This document shows, piece after piece, positions 1 through 7,873 of a stretch of 64,000 nucleotides of DNA; position 1 is the stretch's first letter, and every line of letters starts with the position of its first letter. A program made the translations under genes and the position numbers. The notes under the pieces are model-generated. The model made no database searches and was not told where the DNA came from. It saw nothing but the letters and a program-made list of their open reading frames with translations. This stretch comes from UBA1941 sp046329555 (GTDB taxonomy: Bacteria > Bacteroidota > Bacteroidia > Chitinophagales > LD1), in contig JAXLUK010000001.1 of the NCBI GenBank assembly GCA_046329555.1, positions 682,001-746,000 on the forward strand, given 5' to 3'.

Positions 1-594
1 AATGCCGCTTAATTCTTTGTTGTATTTCAATTCAATGCCAGAAGAATATATGCCGTCGTGATTTTCATCTACACCCAGGGTGCGTAATGCGATATCGCCG
101 AATGGATGATCGCGCCTTTCTTTATTTTCTACAATCAGTCCTGATTTATTGCGGCTCAGCCGGAACCACGGCCAAGTCTTCATTTCATTTAATTCTGCCA
201 GAGCTACATTCTTACGCAGCAAGAAGTAGGTATCCTTTTTCTTACGGTGATATACAAATTCATTTTTGTAATCTTCTTTCGAACGATCGTGAAACAAATC
301 GGCCATCAGCATGGCTACTGAATCCACATTATTTGCTGTGAAAACTTTTTCATTTAATCCATCTGCCGCGAAATCGATATGCACATCAAACAGTGGCAAT
401 GAGGTTGCCAGCAGCTTGCCATTGGCCGAATAAATATTGCCCCGTTCGGCGCTAACTTTGCGCATAAAAATGGTGAGACTATCGGCATGCGCAATAAGCA
501 TGGGCCCATCGTAAAACTGCGTTTGTGCAGCTTTAAAAAGAATCCCGCAGCCAAGCAGCACAATGAAGAGGAATCCGATATAGATCCTCACCAT
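1..594 (-). CDS. ftsI: Penicillin-binding protein (FtsI/PBP2 type), N-terminal part
   Basis: This is the N-terminal part of a division transpeptidase that cross-links septal peptidoglycan; the gene runs off the left edge of the window. Read on the minus strand from an ATG at 594, the product opens with MVRIYIGFLFIVLLGCGILF, a single membrane anchor. The early PBP dimerisation segment SAERGNIYSANGKLLATS follows, in which RGxIxxxNGxxLA is the family signature. The transpeptidase domain lies outside the window. An in-frame GTG at 624 would add a basic stretch before the anchor and is an equally possible start. ftsL lies immediately upstream and mraZ and rsmH before it, which is the standard order of the division cluster. 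The assignment rests on family signature plus position. Confidence 0.88.
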   Translation of the reverse strand, partial: MVRIYIGFLFIVLLGCGILFKAAQTQFYDGPMLIAHADSLTIFMRKVSAERGNIYSANGKLLATSLPLFDVHIDFAADGLNEKVFTANNVDSVAMLMADLFHDRSKEDYKNEFVYHRKKKDTYFLLRKNVALAELNEMKTWPWFRLSRNKSGLIVENKERRDHPFGDIALRTLGVDENHDGIYSSGIELKYNKELSGI

Positions 595-666
595 TACTTC
601 ACGTTTTTTGTTGTTGCCGCTCACTTTCGGGTTAGTTGGTTTTAATCGTTTCTTCAGGTTAAGGGG

Positions 667-996
667 TCATCGTTTTACTTCCAGTATGGTGGGGGGCTGT
701 CGTAACTCTTTCAGCCCATAAGGCGCCACCAATTGCGCCACCGCCTCCAGGCGGCTTTTCTTCATCAGGTTGTTGGCGGTTTCGGTGTATTCCCATCGCA
801 GGTTTTTCACATCCCGCTCGGTGCGGGCAATTTGCCGCACATAGCTTTCCGCCAAATGATTGTTGGCGATATGCAGAAACCCTAAAAACACCAGAAACAA
901 AACGTAAGGCAGTTGCATGAGAATGCTGCGGAAGCCTTGTCCTTCCACTACATCAAATACTTTTAAAAAACTACCAAAGCGTCGTTTTTGCGCCAT
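667..996 (-). CDS. ftsL: FtsL-like cell division protein
   Basis: A 109-residue bitopic membrane protein encoded between rsmH and the penicillin-binding protein. It has a basic cytoplasmic N-terminus (MAQKRRFGSF), one hydrophobic segment at about residues 28-45 (LPYVLFLVFLGFLHIA) and a C-terminal helix rich in charged residues that could form a coiled coil. Size and topology match FtsL, which links the FtsQ/FtsB complex to the septal synthase. FtsL diverges strongly in sequence, so the call rests mainly on architecture and on conserved gene order. It ends 73 bases before the ATG chosen for the downstream penicillin-binding protein gene and starts 17 bases after rsmH. Confidence 0.8.
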   Translation of the reverse strand: MAQKRRFGSFLKVFDVVEGQGFRSILMQLPYVLFLVFLGFLHIANNHLAESYVRQIARTERDVKNLRWEYTETANNLMKKSRLEAVAQLVAPYGLKELRQPPTILEVKR

Positions 997-1012
997 CTTC
1001 CTTTTTTATTTT

Positions 1013-1957
1013 TTATATCCGTTCTGCTACACGCAGCTTGGCCGATCTCGACCTGCTGTTGCGTTTCATTTCCTCTTCGGTGGCGGTCACTGGTTTTTTT
1101 GTAATCAGTTTCCACGGCCTTGAGATTCTGCCGAAATCATCCTTCTGCGGCTCATCACTAAAATTCCCGTGCTTCATGAAATTCTTCACCAGCCGGTCTT
1201 CCAATGAATGGAAGGTGATCACACATAAGCGTCCGCCGGGGCGAATCACTTCAGTACACTGCAGCAGCAATTGTTTCAGCACTTCTAATTCATCATTCAC
1301 CTCAATACGCAAAGCCTGAAATACCTGCGCGAGATACTTGTGTGTATCGCCTTTGGCCATGCTTTTCAGCAATGCAGTGAGGTGCGCCGTGCTCTGAAAC
1401 GGTTGCTGCCGGCGGGTTTCAACTATAGCCGCTGCCAGTGTTTTGGCATTGCGCACTTCGCCGTAAAGACTCAGCACTTGCTGTAACTTTTCGGCATCGT
1501 ATTCGTTTAATACTGCAGCAGCCGTTTTACCGGCTCGTGCATTCATGCGCATATCCAGCGGACCGGCGAACCGATAGCTGAAGCCGCGCTCAGGTGTATC
1601 AAACTGGTGCGAGCTTACGCCTAAATCAGCCAGCAAGCCATCAACAGGCAAAGCCTGATGCAAGCGCAAAAACTGTTTTAGCTGCGAGAAGTTCGCTGCC
1701 ACCAGCGTGAGACGCTCATCATCCGGCGCATTGGGTAAGGCATCCGCATCCTGATCAAAAGCAATTAACCGGCCTTCGCCCAACTGCTTCAACATTTCAC
1801 GCGAATGTCCGCCACCACCGAAGGTTGCGTCTACATACACACCCGCAGGCTGCATGCGCAACCCTTCCAGGCATTCATGTAAAAGAACGGGTATATGGTA
1901 ATCGCCTTCCGTTTCGCCACCGGGCGCATCGTTCAAACGATTATTTTTTTTCATCAA
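1013..1957 (-). CDS. rsmH: 16S rRNA (cytosine-1402-N4)-methyltransferase
   Basis: RsmH (MraW) methylates the exocyclic N4 of C1402 in 16S rRNA using S-adenosylmethionine. The 314-residue product has the usual length. The conserved N-terminal HIPVLLHE is present, followed by the SAM-binding loop DATFGGGGHS and then DLGVSSHQFDTPERGFSYR, DMRMN and the C-terminal VITFHSLEDRLVK block. The first 20 or so residues (MMKKNNRLNDAPGGETEGD) lie before the conserved core and are a variable extension. The start overlaps the end of mraZ by 17 bases, so the two are probably translated together from the mraZ promoter. Confidence 0.97.
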   Translation of the reverse strand: MMKKNNRLNDAPGGETEGDYHIPVLLHECLEGLRMQPAGVYVDATFGGGGHSREMLKQLGEGRLIAFDQDADALPNAPDDERLTLVAANFSQLKQFLRLHQALPVDGLLADLGVSSHQFDTPERGFSYRFAGPLDMRMNARAGKTAAAVLNEYDAEKLQQVLSLYGEVRNAKTLAAAIVETRRQQPFQSTAHLTALLKSMAKGDTHKYLAQVFQALRIEVNDELEVLKQLLLQCTEVIRPGGRLCVITFHSLEDRLVKNFMKHGNFSDEPQKDDFGRISRPWKLITKKPVTATEEEMKRNSRSRSAKLRVAERI

Positions 1958-2396
1958 ACACTTTAGAAACAGCGTCGGCCAGTTCGCTCACCCGCTCATT
2001 CTGCGCGGCAATGAACTGTTCATATTTATTCACATCCCACACCTGAATCTTCTTAAACAACCCTTTCAACACCACCTCTTTCGAATTACCCAACATACGC
2101 ATGAGCTGTTTTGAAATCAGAAAGCGATTGGCATTATCCATTTCCACTTCTGAAACACCGGCTGTCACCACGTTGATGAAATTGCGATGCTCTTTGTTGT
2201 AAGGATTCAGCTTCTCCAGGTTGGCTTCTTGTTCTGCCCAGGTAGCCATCGGATAGATCACCAAACAATCATCGATATCGCGACCCAGCATGAAAGTGCC
2301 TTTGTCTTCCACAGGAAACTGCTTGAAGAAGGCAGCGGGCATTTTAACCCGGCCTTTTTCATCCACACTGCATACATATTCACCTAAAAACTTCAT
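1941..2396 (-). CDS. mraZ: Transcriptional regulator / division cluster protein MraZ
   Basis: MraZ is an AbrB-fold DNA-binding protein that typically opens the division and cell-wall cluster and represses its own promoter. The 151-residue product carries two SpoVT/AbrB-like halves. The first begins MKFLGEYVCSVDEKGRVKMP and the second includes ANRFLISKQLMRMLGN. It is the first gene of a minus-strand operon (mraZ-rsmH-ftsL-ftsI), with rsmH overlapping its 3' end. Directly upstream are three decameric boxes of the MraZ type placed over the predicted promoter, so autoregulation is likely (see the regulatory entry at 2412-2458). Confidence 0.96.
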   Translation of the reverse strand: MKFLGEYVCSVDEKGRVKMPAAFFKQFPVEDKGTFMLGRDIDDCLVIYPMATWAEQEANLEKLNPYNKEHRNFINVVTAGVSEVEMDNANRFLISKQLMRMLGNSKEVVLKGLFKKIQVWDVNKYEQFIAAQNERVSELADAVSKVFDEKK

Positions 2397-2411
2397 CGCT
2401 TTTCCTTACCA

Positions 2412-2458
2412 CAAAAATACTATTCTATCCCACTTCCATCCACTTTCTACCACTTTTT
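2412..2458 (-). promoter_or_regulatory. mraZ promoter with three MraZ-type operator boxes
   Basis: On the minus strand, TATTTTTG at 2419-2412 fits the Bacteroidota -7 element TAnnTTTG, 15 bases from the mraZ ATG. Just upstream are three boxes starting AAAGTGG, AAAGTGG and GAAGTGG, spaced exactly 10 bp apart (CACTTT/CACTTC on the plus strand at 2451, 2441 and 2431). This is close to the AAAGTG(T/G)N3 repeat described for MraZ in mollicutes and to the TGGG-type repeats of E. coli. Overlap with the -33 region would fit repression. The promoter element is seen; binding is inferred. Confidence 0.72.
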
Positions 2459-2521
2459 TAGACATAAAGTTTCCCACAACTGCTTTTATTTTATTTTAAT
2501 TGTTGTTTTTCAATGTTTTAT

Positions 2522-2541
2522 AAAGTGGGAAAAGGTGGGAG
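2522..2541 (+). promoter_or_regulatory. Second pair of MraZ-like boxes, opposite orientation
   Basis: AAAGTGGGAA at 2522-2531 is followed directly by AAGGTGGGAG at 2532-2541, again with 10-bp spacing. The boxes point along the plus strand, away from mraZ and towards the exported protein starting at 2672. They may extend the operator across the divergent intergenic region or place the divergent gene under the same regulator. Confidence 0.45.
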
Positions 2542-2671
2542 TTATTATGTTGAAAACGTCATATCCATGACTTTTATTGTGTTTTACACAGCTTATCCAC
2601 AATCTGAAGGTCGTTTGAGCGCCGCAGGAATTCTCGTTATAATGCGCTACCTTCCGTTTAAAGATTGTGGC

Positions 2672-3256
2672 ATGAAATGGTTTGGTGTGGTACTGTGTTT
2701 ATGGCTGCAGCTGCGTGCTACAGCCGAGGAAGTGGTATTTGATATGTCGGCATTCGGCATTCATTTTGGAAAAATGACGGTCACCCGCACGCGCGAAAAC
2801 GACAGCACTGAAGTTTTTCGACTGCACGCCAAGGGCTATCTGAAGGTGTTGTGGATGGAACGCAATGATGAAACCAAGTATGAAGCGCGCTATGTTCATA
2901 GTCAGTTGCAATCTTCCCTATACAGGCAATATGAATCCGGAAAACTGACGAAGTGGACCGACATTATGCTGAACGGTCAGCAATATCAAGTCAAGTCATG
3001 GAAAGGAAATCGCACCTTTACTGCACCGCCACGGTATTCTGTATTGCATCTGTATTTTGAACATCCACAACAACGCACCAGTATTTTTTCAGAAACGGAT
3101 GGAGGATTTGAAAAGGTCGCTTTTGCCGACTCAGAAAAAGTAGAATTGAAAACATCGGATGGCAATCGCAGCCTCTATCACTTCATCAATGGCGTGCTGC
3201 GTTCCATTGAAGTACATCTATCTATCGCCACGGTTCACATGCAACGGATTAACTAA
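2672..3256 (+). CDS. Exported protein of unknown function
   Basis: A protein of about 194 residues with a clear signal peptide when started at 2672 (MKWFGVVLCLWLQLRATAEE). An upstream in-frame ATG at 2642 is possible, but it would put ten residues before the signal core. The mature part is rich in beta-strand-like alternation (GIHFGKMTVTRTRENDSTEV, FRLHAKGYLKVLWMERNDET). It recalls the periplasmic DUF6134/DUF3108-type proteins of Bacteroidota, though I cannot confirm the family by eye. The gene diverges from mraZ across an intergenic region that contains MraZ-like boxes. It ends one base before the ATG of the next gene, so the two probably form an operon. Confidence 0.7.
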   Translation: MKWFGVVLCLWLQLRATAEEVVFDMSAFGIHFGKMTVTRTRENDSTEVFRLHAKGYLKVLWMERNDETKYEARYVHSQLQSSLYRQYESGKLTKWTDIMLNGQQYQVKSWKGNRTFTAPPRYSVLHLYFEHPQQRTSIFSETDGGFEKVAFADSEKVELKTSDGNRSLYHFINGVLRSIEVHLSIATVHMQRIN

Positions 3257-3257
3257 G

Positions 3258-4694
3258 ATGCGCCACGCTGCTATTTCCGAACTTGAACTATTGCGCACCC
3301 ATTTTTCACCTGTGGAGAAGCAACAACAACTGCATCTACTCTGGAATTTACAAAAACACCGGTTAACGCCGGGCGACAGTCAAAAACTGGCAGAAGTGTT
3401 GCGCTTTTATCTTGCTTTTCCTGCAACGGCGCAGCATTACCGCATCGCCAAACAATTATGGGCCGTGCATCGCAGCACGTCCGTGGTTCAAGCCACCGGC
3501 GCATTCAGCCTGGGTTTGTGTTTCAGTCTAGCTACTCATTCAAAGGCGACATTGAAACTGATTAGTCAGGATGCCGCGGAAAGCGAGCAAATCAGCGTGC
3601 TGACGTTGGTTGCAGGTCAGGCCGCTACAGAGATTTTGCTAGAAGGTCATATTACCGTGAAAGCGTGGTTCCAGCGGTACCGGCAGGTGAAGGGCGCTCC
3701 GCAACTCGAAGACTGGTTGGCCATATTCCGACAGTCAACATTAAACATTAAAGTGCTGGAGCAATTGTGGCAGCAATTGCAAATGCAGATTGCGATTTCT
3801 TTTTCAGAAGAACATTTGTTGCTACCCTTGTTGACCCCGCTGCAAACCCACCGGATGCTGGATAAATCGGGCGATGTACTACCGTTGTTTCCGTATCGTT
3901 ATCCCGAACTGAAAACATCGCTTGCGCAGCGGGCCCACTACATTGATACCGCGCGGCTAACACTGGCTACACTTCATAAAGAAACGGAGCCGGTAAGTAC
4001 CACCACACCTGAGCTATCGCGATTGTATGATGCCGGAAACGGCTTAGTGGTATTACTCATGGATATGCCTGCTGCGATGCGGCAGCCTATCGATAGCTAC
4101 ATCGGCTATATGGCTTTTAAAAATGGTATTCCGGTTGCGTATGGCGGAGGATGGATAATGTTTGATAGCTGTAGAATTGGGGTGAATATTTTTCCGGCAT
4201 TTCGCGGTGGCGAATCGATGCGCATTTTTGGTGCGGTGTGTGCTTTGTATGCGCGGGTGTTTCGGTTAAACCGCTTCACGGTTGACCCTTATCAAATTGG
4301 AAAGAACAATGCAGATGGCATTCGCTCGGGTGCTTTCTGGATGTATTACAAAATGGGGTTTCGGCCGGAAGTGCCGGCCCTGCGGCAATTGGCCGATACC
4401 GAATGGATCAAGTTACGGGCCGAAAAAGGTTATCGCTCACCAGCGAAGGTTCTGAAGCAACTGGCGCAATCAAAACTAGTTTGGGTTTGGAAACCGCGGG
4501 TGCATCCTGTTCCCTTTGATGCCACTAGTTTGAGTGCGGTGTTTGCGCGCGCTACCAAGGGGCACCAAGGTTTGCTGGACAAGTTATTCAGGAAGAAGCA
4601 ACAAATGAATGAATGGCAGTACATCCGCGAATTGCAGCAACATGATATGTTGCGAAAACAATTGGAGCAACTATGGCGCGAAGCCAATGCTTAA
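3258..4694 (+). CDS. Uncharacterised protein with GNAT-like C-terminal region
   Basis: A 478-residue cytoplasmic protein without signal peptide or membrane segments. The ATG at 3258 was chosen because it lies one base after the previous stop; an earlier in-frame ATG would overlap that gene. The N-terminal half is helical and degenerate. The region around residues 255-395 contains YIGYMAFKNGIPVAYGGGWI, then RIGVNIFPAFRGGES, then FTVDPYQIGKNNADGIRSGA followed by FWMYYKMGFRP. This resembles the beta-strand/P-loop/C-terminal arrangement of GNAT acyltransferases and a family of uncharacterised proteins in several phyla. A transferase role is inference. Its stop overlaps the convergent hydroxylase gene by four bases. 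Confidence 0.7.
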   Translation: MRHAAISELELLRTHFSPVEKQQQLHLLWNLQKHRLTPGDSQKLAEVLRFYLAFPATAQHYRIAKQLWAVHRSTSVVQATGAFSLGLCFSLATHSKATLKLISQDAAESEQISVLTLVAGQAATEILLEGHITVKAWFQRYRQVKGAPQLEDWLAIFRQSTLNIKVLEQLWQQLQMQIAISFSEEHLLLPLLTPLQTHRMLDKSGDVLPLFPYRYPELKTSLAQRAHYIDTARLTLATLHKETEPVSTTTPELSRLYDAGNGLVVLLMDMPAAMRQPIDSYIGYMAFKNGIPVAYGGGWIMFDSCRIGVNIFPAFRGGESMRIFGAVCALYARVFRLNRFTVDPYQIGKNNADGIRSGAFWMYYKMGFRPEVPALRQLADTEWIKLRAEKGYRSPAKVLKQLAQSKLVWVWKPRVHPVPFDATSLSAVFARATKGHQGLLDKLFRKKQQMNEWQYIRELQQHDMLRKQLEQLWREANA

Positions 4695-5509
4695 TGCGCC
4701 TCGCGGGTTTTCAGATGCAAATTGCCGGTGCCGCATACCTTATCCCAAAAGAAGGACACTTCGCCGTAGTTGGTGGTAACGCCACTGTGGTGGGCATTGT
4801 GCCAGGCAGAACTGTTCAGCATCAGGCGGGGCAATAATTTTTCGAGGAAAGAAAAAGTAACACCGCAGTGCAGATACAGATTTAAAAACACAAATCCGGT
4901 AATAGCGGAAAAATATAATGGCGCGAAGTGTTTGGCCGGCGGGAAACAGATAAAGAGCAAAGGAAAAAAAGTCAGCACCGTTTCTACTGGTCCCACAGCA
5001 AACCCTGCGAAAGGTGTAGGGTCGCGGAAGGTATGGTGATGCATGTGAAATGGATAGAACAATTTGGTGTGCAACAAGCGATGTTTCCAATAAGTAAGCG
5101 CATCAATGGCTACAATGCCCAGGTACATTTCCAGCACTACCAGCCACCAAGGCAAACCCATATCGGCAATGGTCCAGGCCAGACCTGTAGGGAAGCCGGC
5201 GCGGTATAAGCCCATTGGCCAGGCCGCCATGCACGAAACCACAAACATAGCGCGGGCTGAACCAAAGGCTTCATCTGCCATCATGGGCGCTTTTTTGCGT
5301 TCGCCTTGGATACGCGCTCCGTAGCGTTCTGAATAAAGATAGATTAATCCGCAGGCTGAGAACAGCGGAATGGTGATGATGAGAAATAAGCGCCACACGC
5401 TGTCGTAGAACTGTGTGGGCGCCGGGTGTAACACACCAGAGGCCAAGGCACCAATTACTACTGCCCAATCGATGTAGGGCGCTGCTTTGAACAGATTCAA
5501 CCGTTTCAT
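4691..5509 (-). CDS. Sterol desaturase / fatty-acid hydroxylase family membrane protein
   Basis: A 272-residue integral membrane di-iron enzyme of the fatty-acid hydroxylase superfamily. The histidine clusters that bind the metal pair are visible in order: HRLLH, HMHHH and HNAHH near the C-terminus, plus a further His in LYLHCG. Four or more hydrophobic segments surround them. Members hydroxylate or desaturate lipids at the membrane surface using O2; the substrate here cannot be told from sequence. The start lies in an otherwise empty 56-bp gap before the divergent LEA-type gene. The 3' end overlaps the convergent gene by four bases. Confidence 0.88.
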   Translation of the reverse strand: MKRLNLFKAAPYIDWAVVIGALASGVLHPAPTQFYDSVWRLFLIITIPLFSACGLIYLYSERYGARIQGERKKAPMMADEAFGSARAMFVVSCMAAWPMGLYRAGFPTGLAWTIADMGLPWWLVVLEMYLGIVAIDALTYWKHRLLHTKLFYPFHMHHHTFRDPTPFAGFAVGPVETVLTFFPLLFICFPPAKHFAPLYFSAITGFVFLNLYLHCGVTFSFLEKLLPRLMLNSSAWHNAHHSGVTTNYGEVSFFWDKVCGTGNLHLKTREAH

Positions 5510-5565
5510 GTAGTGAAAATAAAATTGTTCCTAAAACCATTGCAGTTAATTCACCAATTTGCGGC

Positions 5566-5997
5566 ATGAAACGGACGCTTGGACTTCTACTCCTGGTAGG
5601 ATTATTATTTGCCGGTTATTTGGCCGCAGTGAAACCGCAACCACCGGTTTTTGAAGGATTAGAACAAGTTTCTATTGACACTATTGGGCAGCATGGGTGG
5701 TCGCTCAAGGGCACGGTGGTTTTCAAGAACCCCAACAGCATGCGCACGCAATTAGGCGTGATCGAATTTTCAGTTTCTGTGAATGGCCAGCCGATTGGCA
5801 CTATTTTGCAAGAGGTGAATAGCGGCATCAGCAAGGGCGGCGAATTCCGCTTACCGTTTCAGTTGCGATACACCAGTGAGGAAGTAGTATTGCAGGCGCC
5901 ATATCACATCAGTTTACACGGACAGGCGCGATCGAATACGTTGCTTGGAAATTACACCGTGGCGATGGATCGCGAGGAAGACTTTGCGGGTCATTAA
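5566..5997 (+). CDS. LEA type 2 (WHy domain) family protein
   Basis: A 143-residue protein with an N-terminal hydrophobic segment (MKRTLGLLLLVGLLFAGYLA) that acts as a signal or anchor. One LEA_2/WHy-like beta-sandwich follows. Typical features are LKGTVVFKNPNSMRTQLG (the conserved NPN turn), then NGQPIGTILQEVNSGISKGG, then PFQLRY. Such proteins sit in the periplasm or outer envelope of Bacteroidota and have no established enzymatic role. The IS110-type element begins about 150 bp downstream. Confidence 0.75.
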   Translation: MKRTLGLLLLVGLLFAGYLAAVKPQPPVFEGLEQVSIDTIGQHGWSLKGTVVFKNPNSMRTQLGVIEFSVSVNGQPIGTILQEVNSGISKGGEFRLPFQLRYTSEEVVLQAPYHISLHGQARSNTLLGNYTVAMDREEDFAGH

Positions 5998-6142
5998 TTT
6001 ACAGGCTTCGGCAGTGGGCGCTAATTCGCGGCAGTGATTGCAGCGAAAATCCTCGGCGCGCGGTGTTCCGAATAGCAGCGGGTAGTTCTGTATGCATGAT
6101 GACCGAACAGCGGATGCCCGCGCGCCGAGATTGAAGCGATTT

Positions 6143-7153
6143 CTATGGCAATACCAAATCCATCGGCAAACGTTTTTCATAAGGCCGGTTATCCCTTATA
6201 ACAGCAAACATTCTTTGAATCAACTTGTTTCGTATAGCGTTAATCACGGACATTTTGTTCTTTCCAGAAGCGACCATGCGCCGATAGTAATGTTCCATTT
6301 CCTTGGAATGTACAATTGATGACATGGCAGCTAGATGCAAAAGACTCTTGATTGTTTTATTGGCATAGTGTGATACTCTGGTTTTACCTCTCACACTACT
6401 ACCCGATCGATGTTCAAATGGTGCTACACCGCTATAGCAGGCAAACTTTCTAGGACAGTTAAAATCCTTAAATTCATTGGTTGCCAATATCATATAAAGC
6501 GCTGTTACTTTCCCGATAGATTCAACCGAAGTCAACAGTTTAAATTGATGATTGATGTTTTCATCTTGTCCGATCAGCTCAGCAATTTCTTTTTCAATAT
6601 GCTTGAGCGATTCGGTTATTCCCTGGATAGCTGCTTTCATCAAGCGTTTCTCTAACCGAAGTACTTGCTTTGATACAAAACCGTCAGCCTCTTTTAATGG
6701 CGTTAAAAGGCTGTTTTTTTTACTGATTAGCCTGGTGCGGAGGGTGAATAGATGCTTGAGGCGTTGAAATACTGCCGTTTTGGGCTGCCAGCGTTTTAAA
6801 TCATCTTTGTTTTTAAAAGCGTACCAAGCAATCATCTCCGCATCTATCTGGTCGCTCTTGCCTCGCATTAGTTTATTGCTCTGTTTGATTTTTACAGGGT
6901 TTTCTAACCAAACAATGGCCTCTCTTTTATGCAATCCCTCTAATAAGTGATTGACATAAATCCCCGTCTGCTCTAAGCAAAACACCGCATTGCCTAACTC
7001 AAATTCAGGGAAGTGCTTGAGTGCTGTTACGAGCTGCTTTACGCCATTGAGATTGTTTGGATAAACAGCGCTCAGGCACTTCACTCCAGAGGCTACGACC
7101 GCAACATCGAATTTCTCCTTCGAAACATCAATTCCTACAAAAAATTGCTTCAT
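6143..7153 (-). CDS. IS110-family transposase (DEDD recombinase)
   Basis: A 336-residue recombinase of the IS110 family. The RuvC-like N-terminal domain shows all four acidic residues: D9 (FVGIDVSKEKFD), E61 (FCLEQTGIY), and D101 and D104 (GKSDQIDAEMIAWYA). A coiled-coil stretch follows at about 150-200. The C-terminal transposase domain contains YSGVAPFEHRSGSSVRGK with the candidate nucleophilic serine at 250-253, then HYANKTIKSLLHLAA. The start at 7153 was preferred because FFVGIDVSKE begins just after it; the longer frame adds 16 atypical residues. The gene looks intact. In this family the coding region is preceded by a long non-coding end that can encode the guide (bridge) RNA, and such a segment is present upstream. 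Confidence 0.95.
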   Translation of the reverse strand: MKQFFVGIDVSKEKFDVAVVASGVKCLSAVYPNNLNGVKQLVTALKHFPEFELGNAVFCLEQTGIYVNHLLEGLHKREAIVWLENPVKIKQSNKLMRGKSDQIDAEMIAWYAFKNKDDLKRWQPKTAVFQRLKHLFTLRTRLISKKNSLLTPLKEADGFVSKQVLRLEKRLMKAAIQGITESLKHIEKEIAELIGQDENINHQFKLLTSVESIGKVTALYMILATNEFKDFNCPRKFACYSGVAPFEHRSGSSVRGKTRVSHYANKTIKSLLHLAAMSSIVHSKEMEHYYRRMVASGKNKMSVINAIRNKLIQRMFAVIRDNRPYEKRLPMDLVLP

Positions 7154-7239
7154 GTTTTTAATTTTAAAAATGATTGAATACGATAACGCCTTTGAACACA
7201 ATCAATCCCTTGATAATAGGCCTCTAGCCTAAATTTCTA

Positions 7240-7335
7240 TTTGATGCTTGTTCAAAGAGCCGGCAGAGGTTTGAATCACTGCATAGGTCATACCTGGGAA
7301 AGCGCCTAATTCACCTCTGCCGGTGTTATCTTATA
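7240..7335 (-). ncRNA. Candidate bridge-RNA segment of the IS110 element
   Basis: Upstream of the transposase start lies a strong stem-loop. The arms CCGGCAGAGGT (7260-7270) and ACCTCTGCCGG (7313-7323) pair perfectly over 11 bp. The stem continues with GAAT/ATTC after a 2-nt bulge, enclosing a loop of about 30 nt. The position, 5' of the recombinase in the non-coding end, is where IS110-group elements encode the guide RNA that pairs with target and donor DNA. Strand and ends are inferred. Confidence 0.4.
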
Positions 7336-7345
7336 CTAACATATC

Positions 7346-7610
7346 CACATCTTCCAACAAAGAAAAAAGGACCAAAAAAGAAATCTCATAATAGTAATAG
7401 CCTTTAATTAAAAAGAGTGTGCAAGTCTAAAGGAAAAGCACGGTGACCGGGCACGTGGATGATCGGGCTTAAGAAATTTTTTCCTTTGAAGTATACTGAC
7501 CAAGAGCGGTTTCGGCGTGCCCGGGCAGCCGCCATCATCTTTATTTTGTTCGGTTAACCTGCTCTTCGCTGTATTGAATTTCAACGCGTATGCCGGGTTT
7601 GCAAGAACAT
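7346..7610. other. Intergenic stretch between IS110 element and tRNA-Leu terminator
   Basis: No convincing gene. It contains a pair of complementary GC-rich segments (CCGGGCACG near 7449 and CGTGCCCGG near 7518) separated by about 60 bp. A 44-codon minus-strand reading frame crosses it but has no recognisable features. Confidence 0.4.
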
Positions 7611-7641
7611 AAAAAAAGCGAAAAGCCTAATGACTTTTCGC
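7611..7641 (-). terminator. Intrinsic terminator of tRNA-Leu
   Basis: On the minus strand an 8-bp perfect stem GCGAAAAG/CTTTTCGC with an 8-nt loop is followed directly by a run of T residues. It lies 9 bases after the mature tRNA end. Confidence 0.85.
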
Positions 7642-7650
7642 TTTACCCTG

Positions 7651-7732
7651 TGCCCAGGAAGGGACTCGAACCCCCACACCTTGCGGCTCTCGCACCTGAA
7701 ACGAGCGCGTCTACCAATTTCGCCACCTGGGC
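7651..7732 (-). tRNA. tRNA-Leu (anticodon CAG)
   Basis: The minus strand starts GCCCAGGTGGCGAAATTGG and ends in TTCCTGGGCA. The acceptor stem GCCCAGG/CCTGGGC pairs perfectly. The D-arm carries GGTAGACGC, the anticodon loop TTCAGGT gives CAG, a class II variable arm is present, and the T-arm contains GGTTCGAGTCC. CCA is not encoded. It closely resembles bacterial tRNA-Leu(CAG). Confidence 0.96.
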
Positions 7733-7777
7733 GGGTTGCTCAGCAACAGCGAGCAAGCGCTTCTTTCAGAGAAGGTG

Positions 7778-7807
7778 CGAAGGTAGCAAAAACCTGCACT
7801 CGTGCAA
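7778..7807 (-). promoter_or_regulatory. Promoter of tRNA-Leu
   Basis: On the minus strand TTG (7807-7805), a 19-bp spacer and TACCTTCG (7785-7778) match the Bacteroidota -33/-7 arrangement with one change in the -7 box (TTCG for TTTG). Predicted transcription starts about 40 bases before the tRNA. Confidence 0.55.
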
Positions 7808-7827
7808 GTATATCTGTCTGCCGAAAC

Positions 7828-7857
7828 TTGCACAGGAAGCGCGATTTTCTATATTTA
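7828..7857 (+). promoter_or_regulatory. Promoter of the acyl-CoA ligase gene
   Basis: TTG at 7828-7830, a 19-bp spacer and TATATTTA at 7850-7857 (seven of eight positions of TAnnTTTG) lie just before the ATG at 7874, giving a short untranslated leader. Confidence 0.55.
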
Positions 7858-7873
7858 ACCAAAACTACGAGCT

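Larger units (their letters stand above)
6143..7345 (-). mobile_element. IS110-family insertion sequence (approximate limits)
   Basis: The element comprises the DEDD transposase and a non-coding left end of at least 190 bp at its 5' side (7154 to about 7345). IS110 elements lack clear terminal inverted repeats, and I could not identify the crossover dinucleotide, so both limits are estimates. The right end probably extends a few tens of bases below 6143. Flanking sequence at 5998-6142 reads like part of a protein on the minus strand, so a gene may have been disturbed. Confidence 0.6.
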
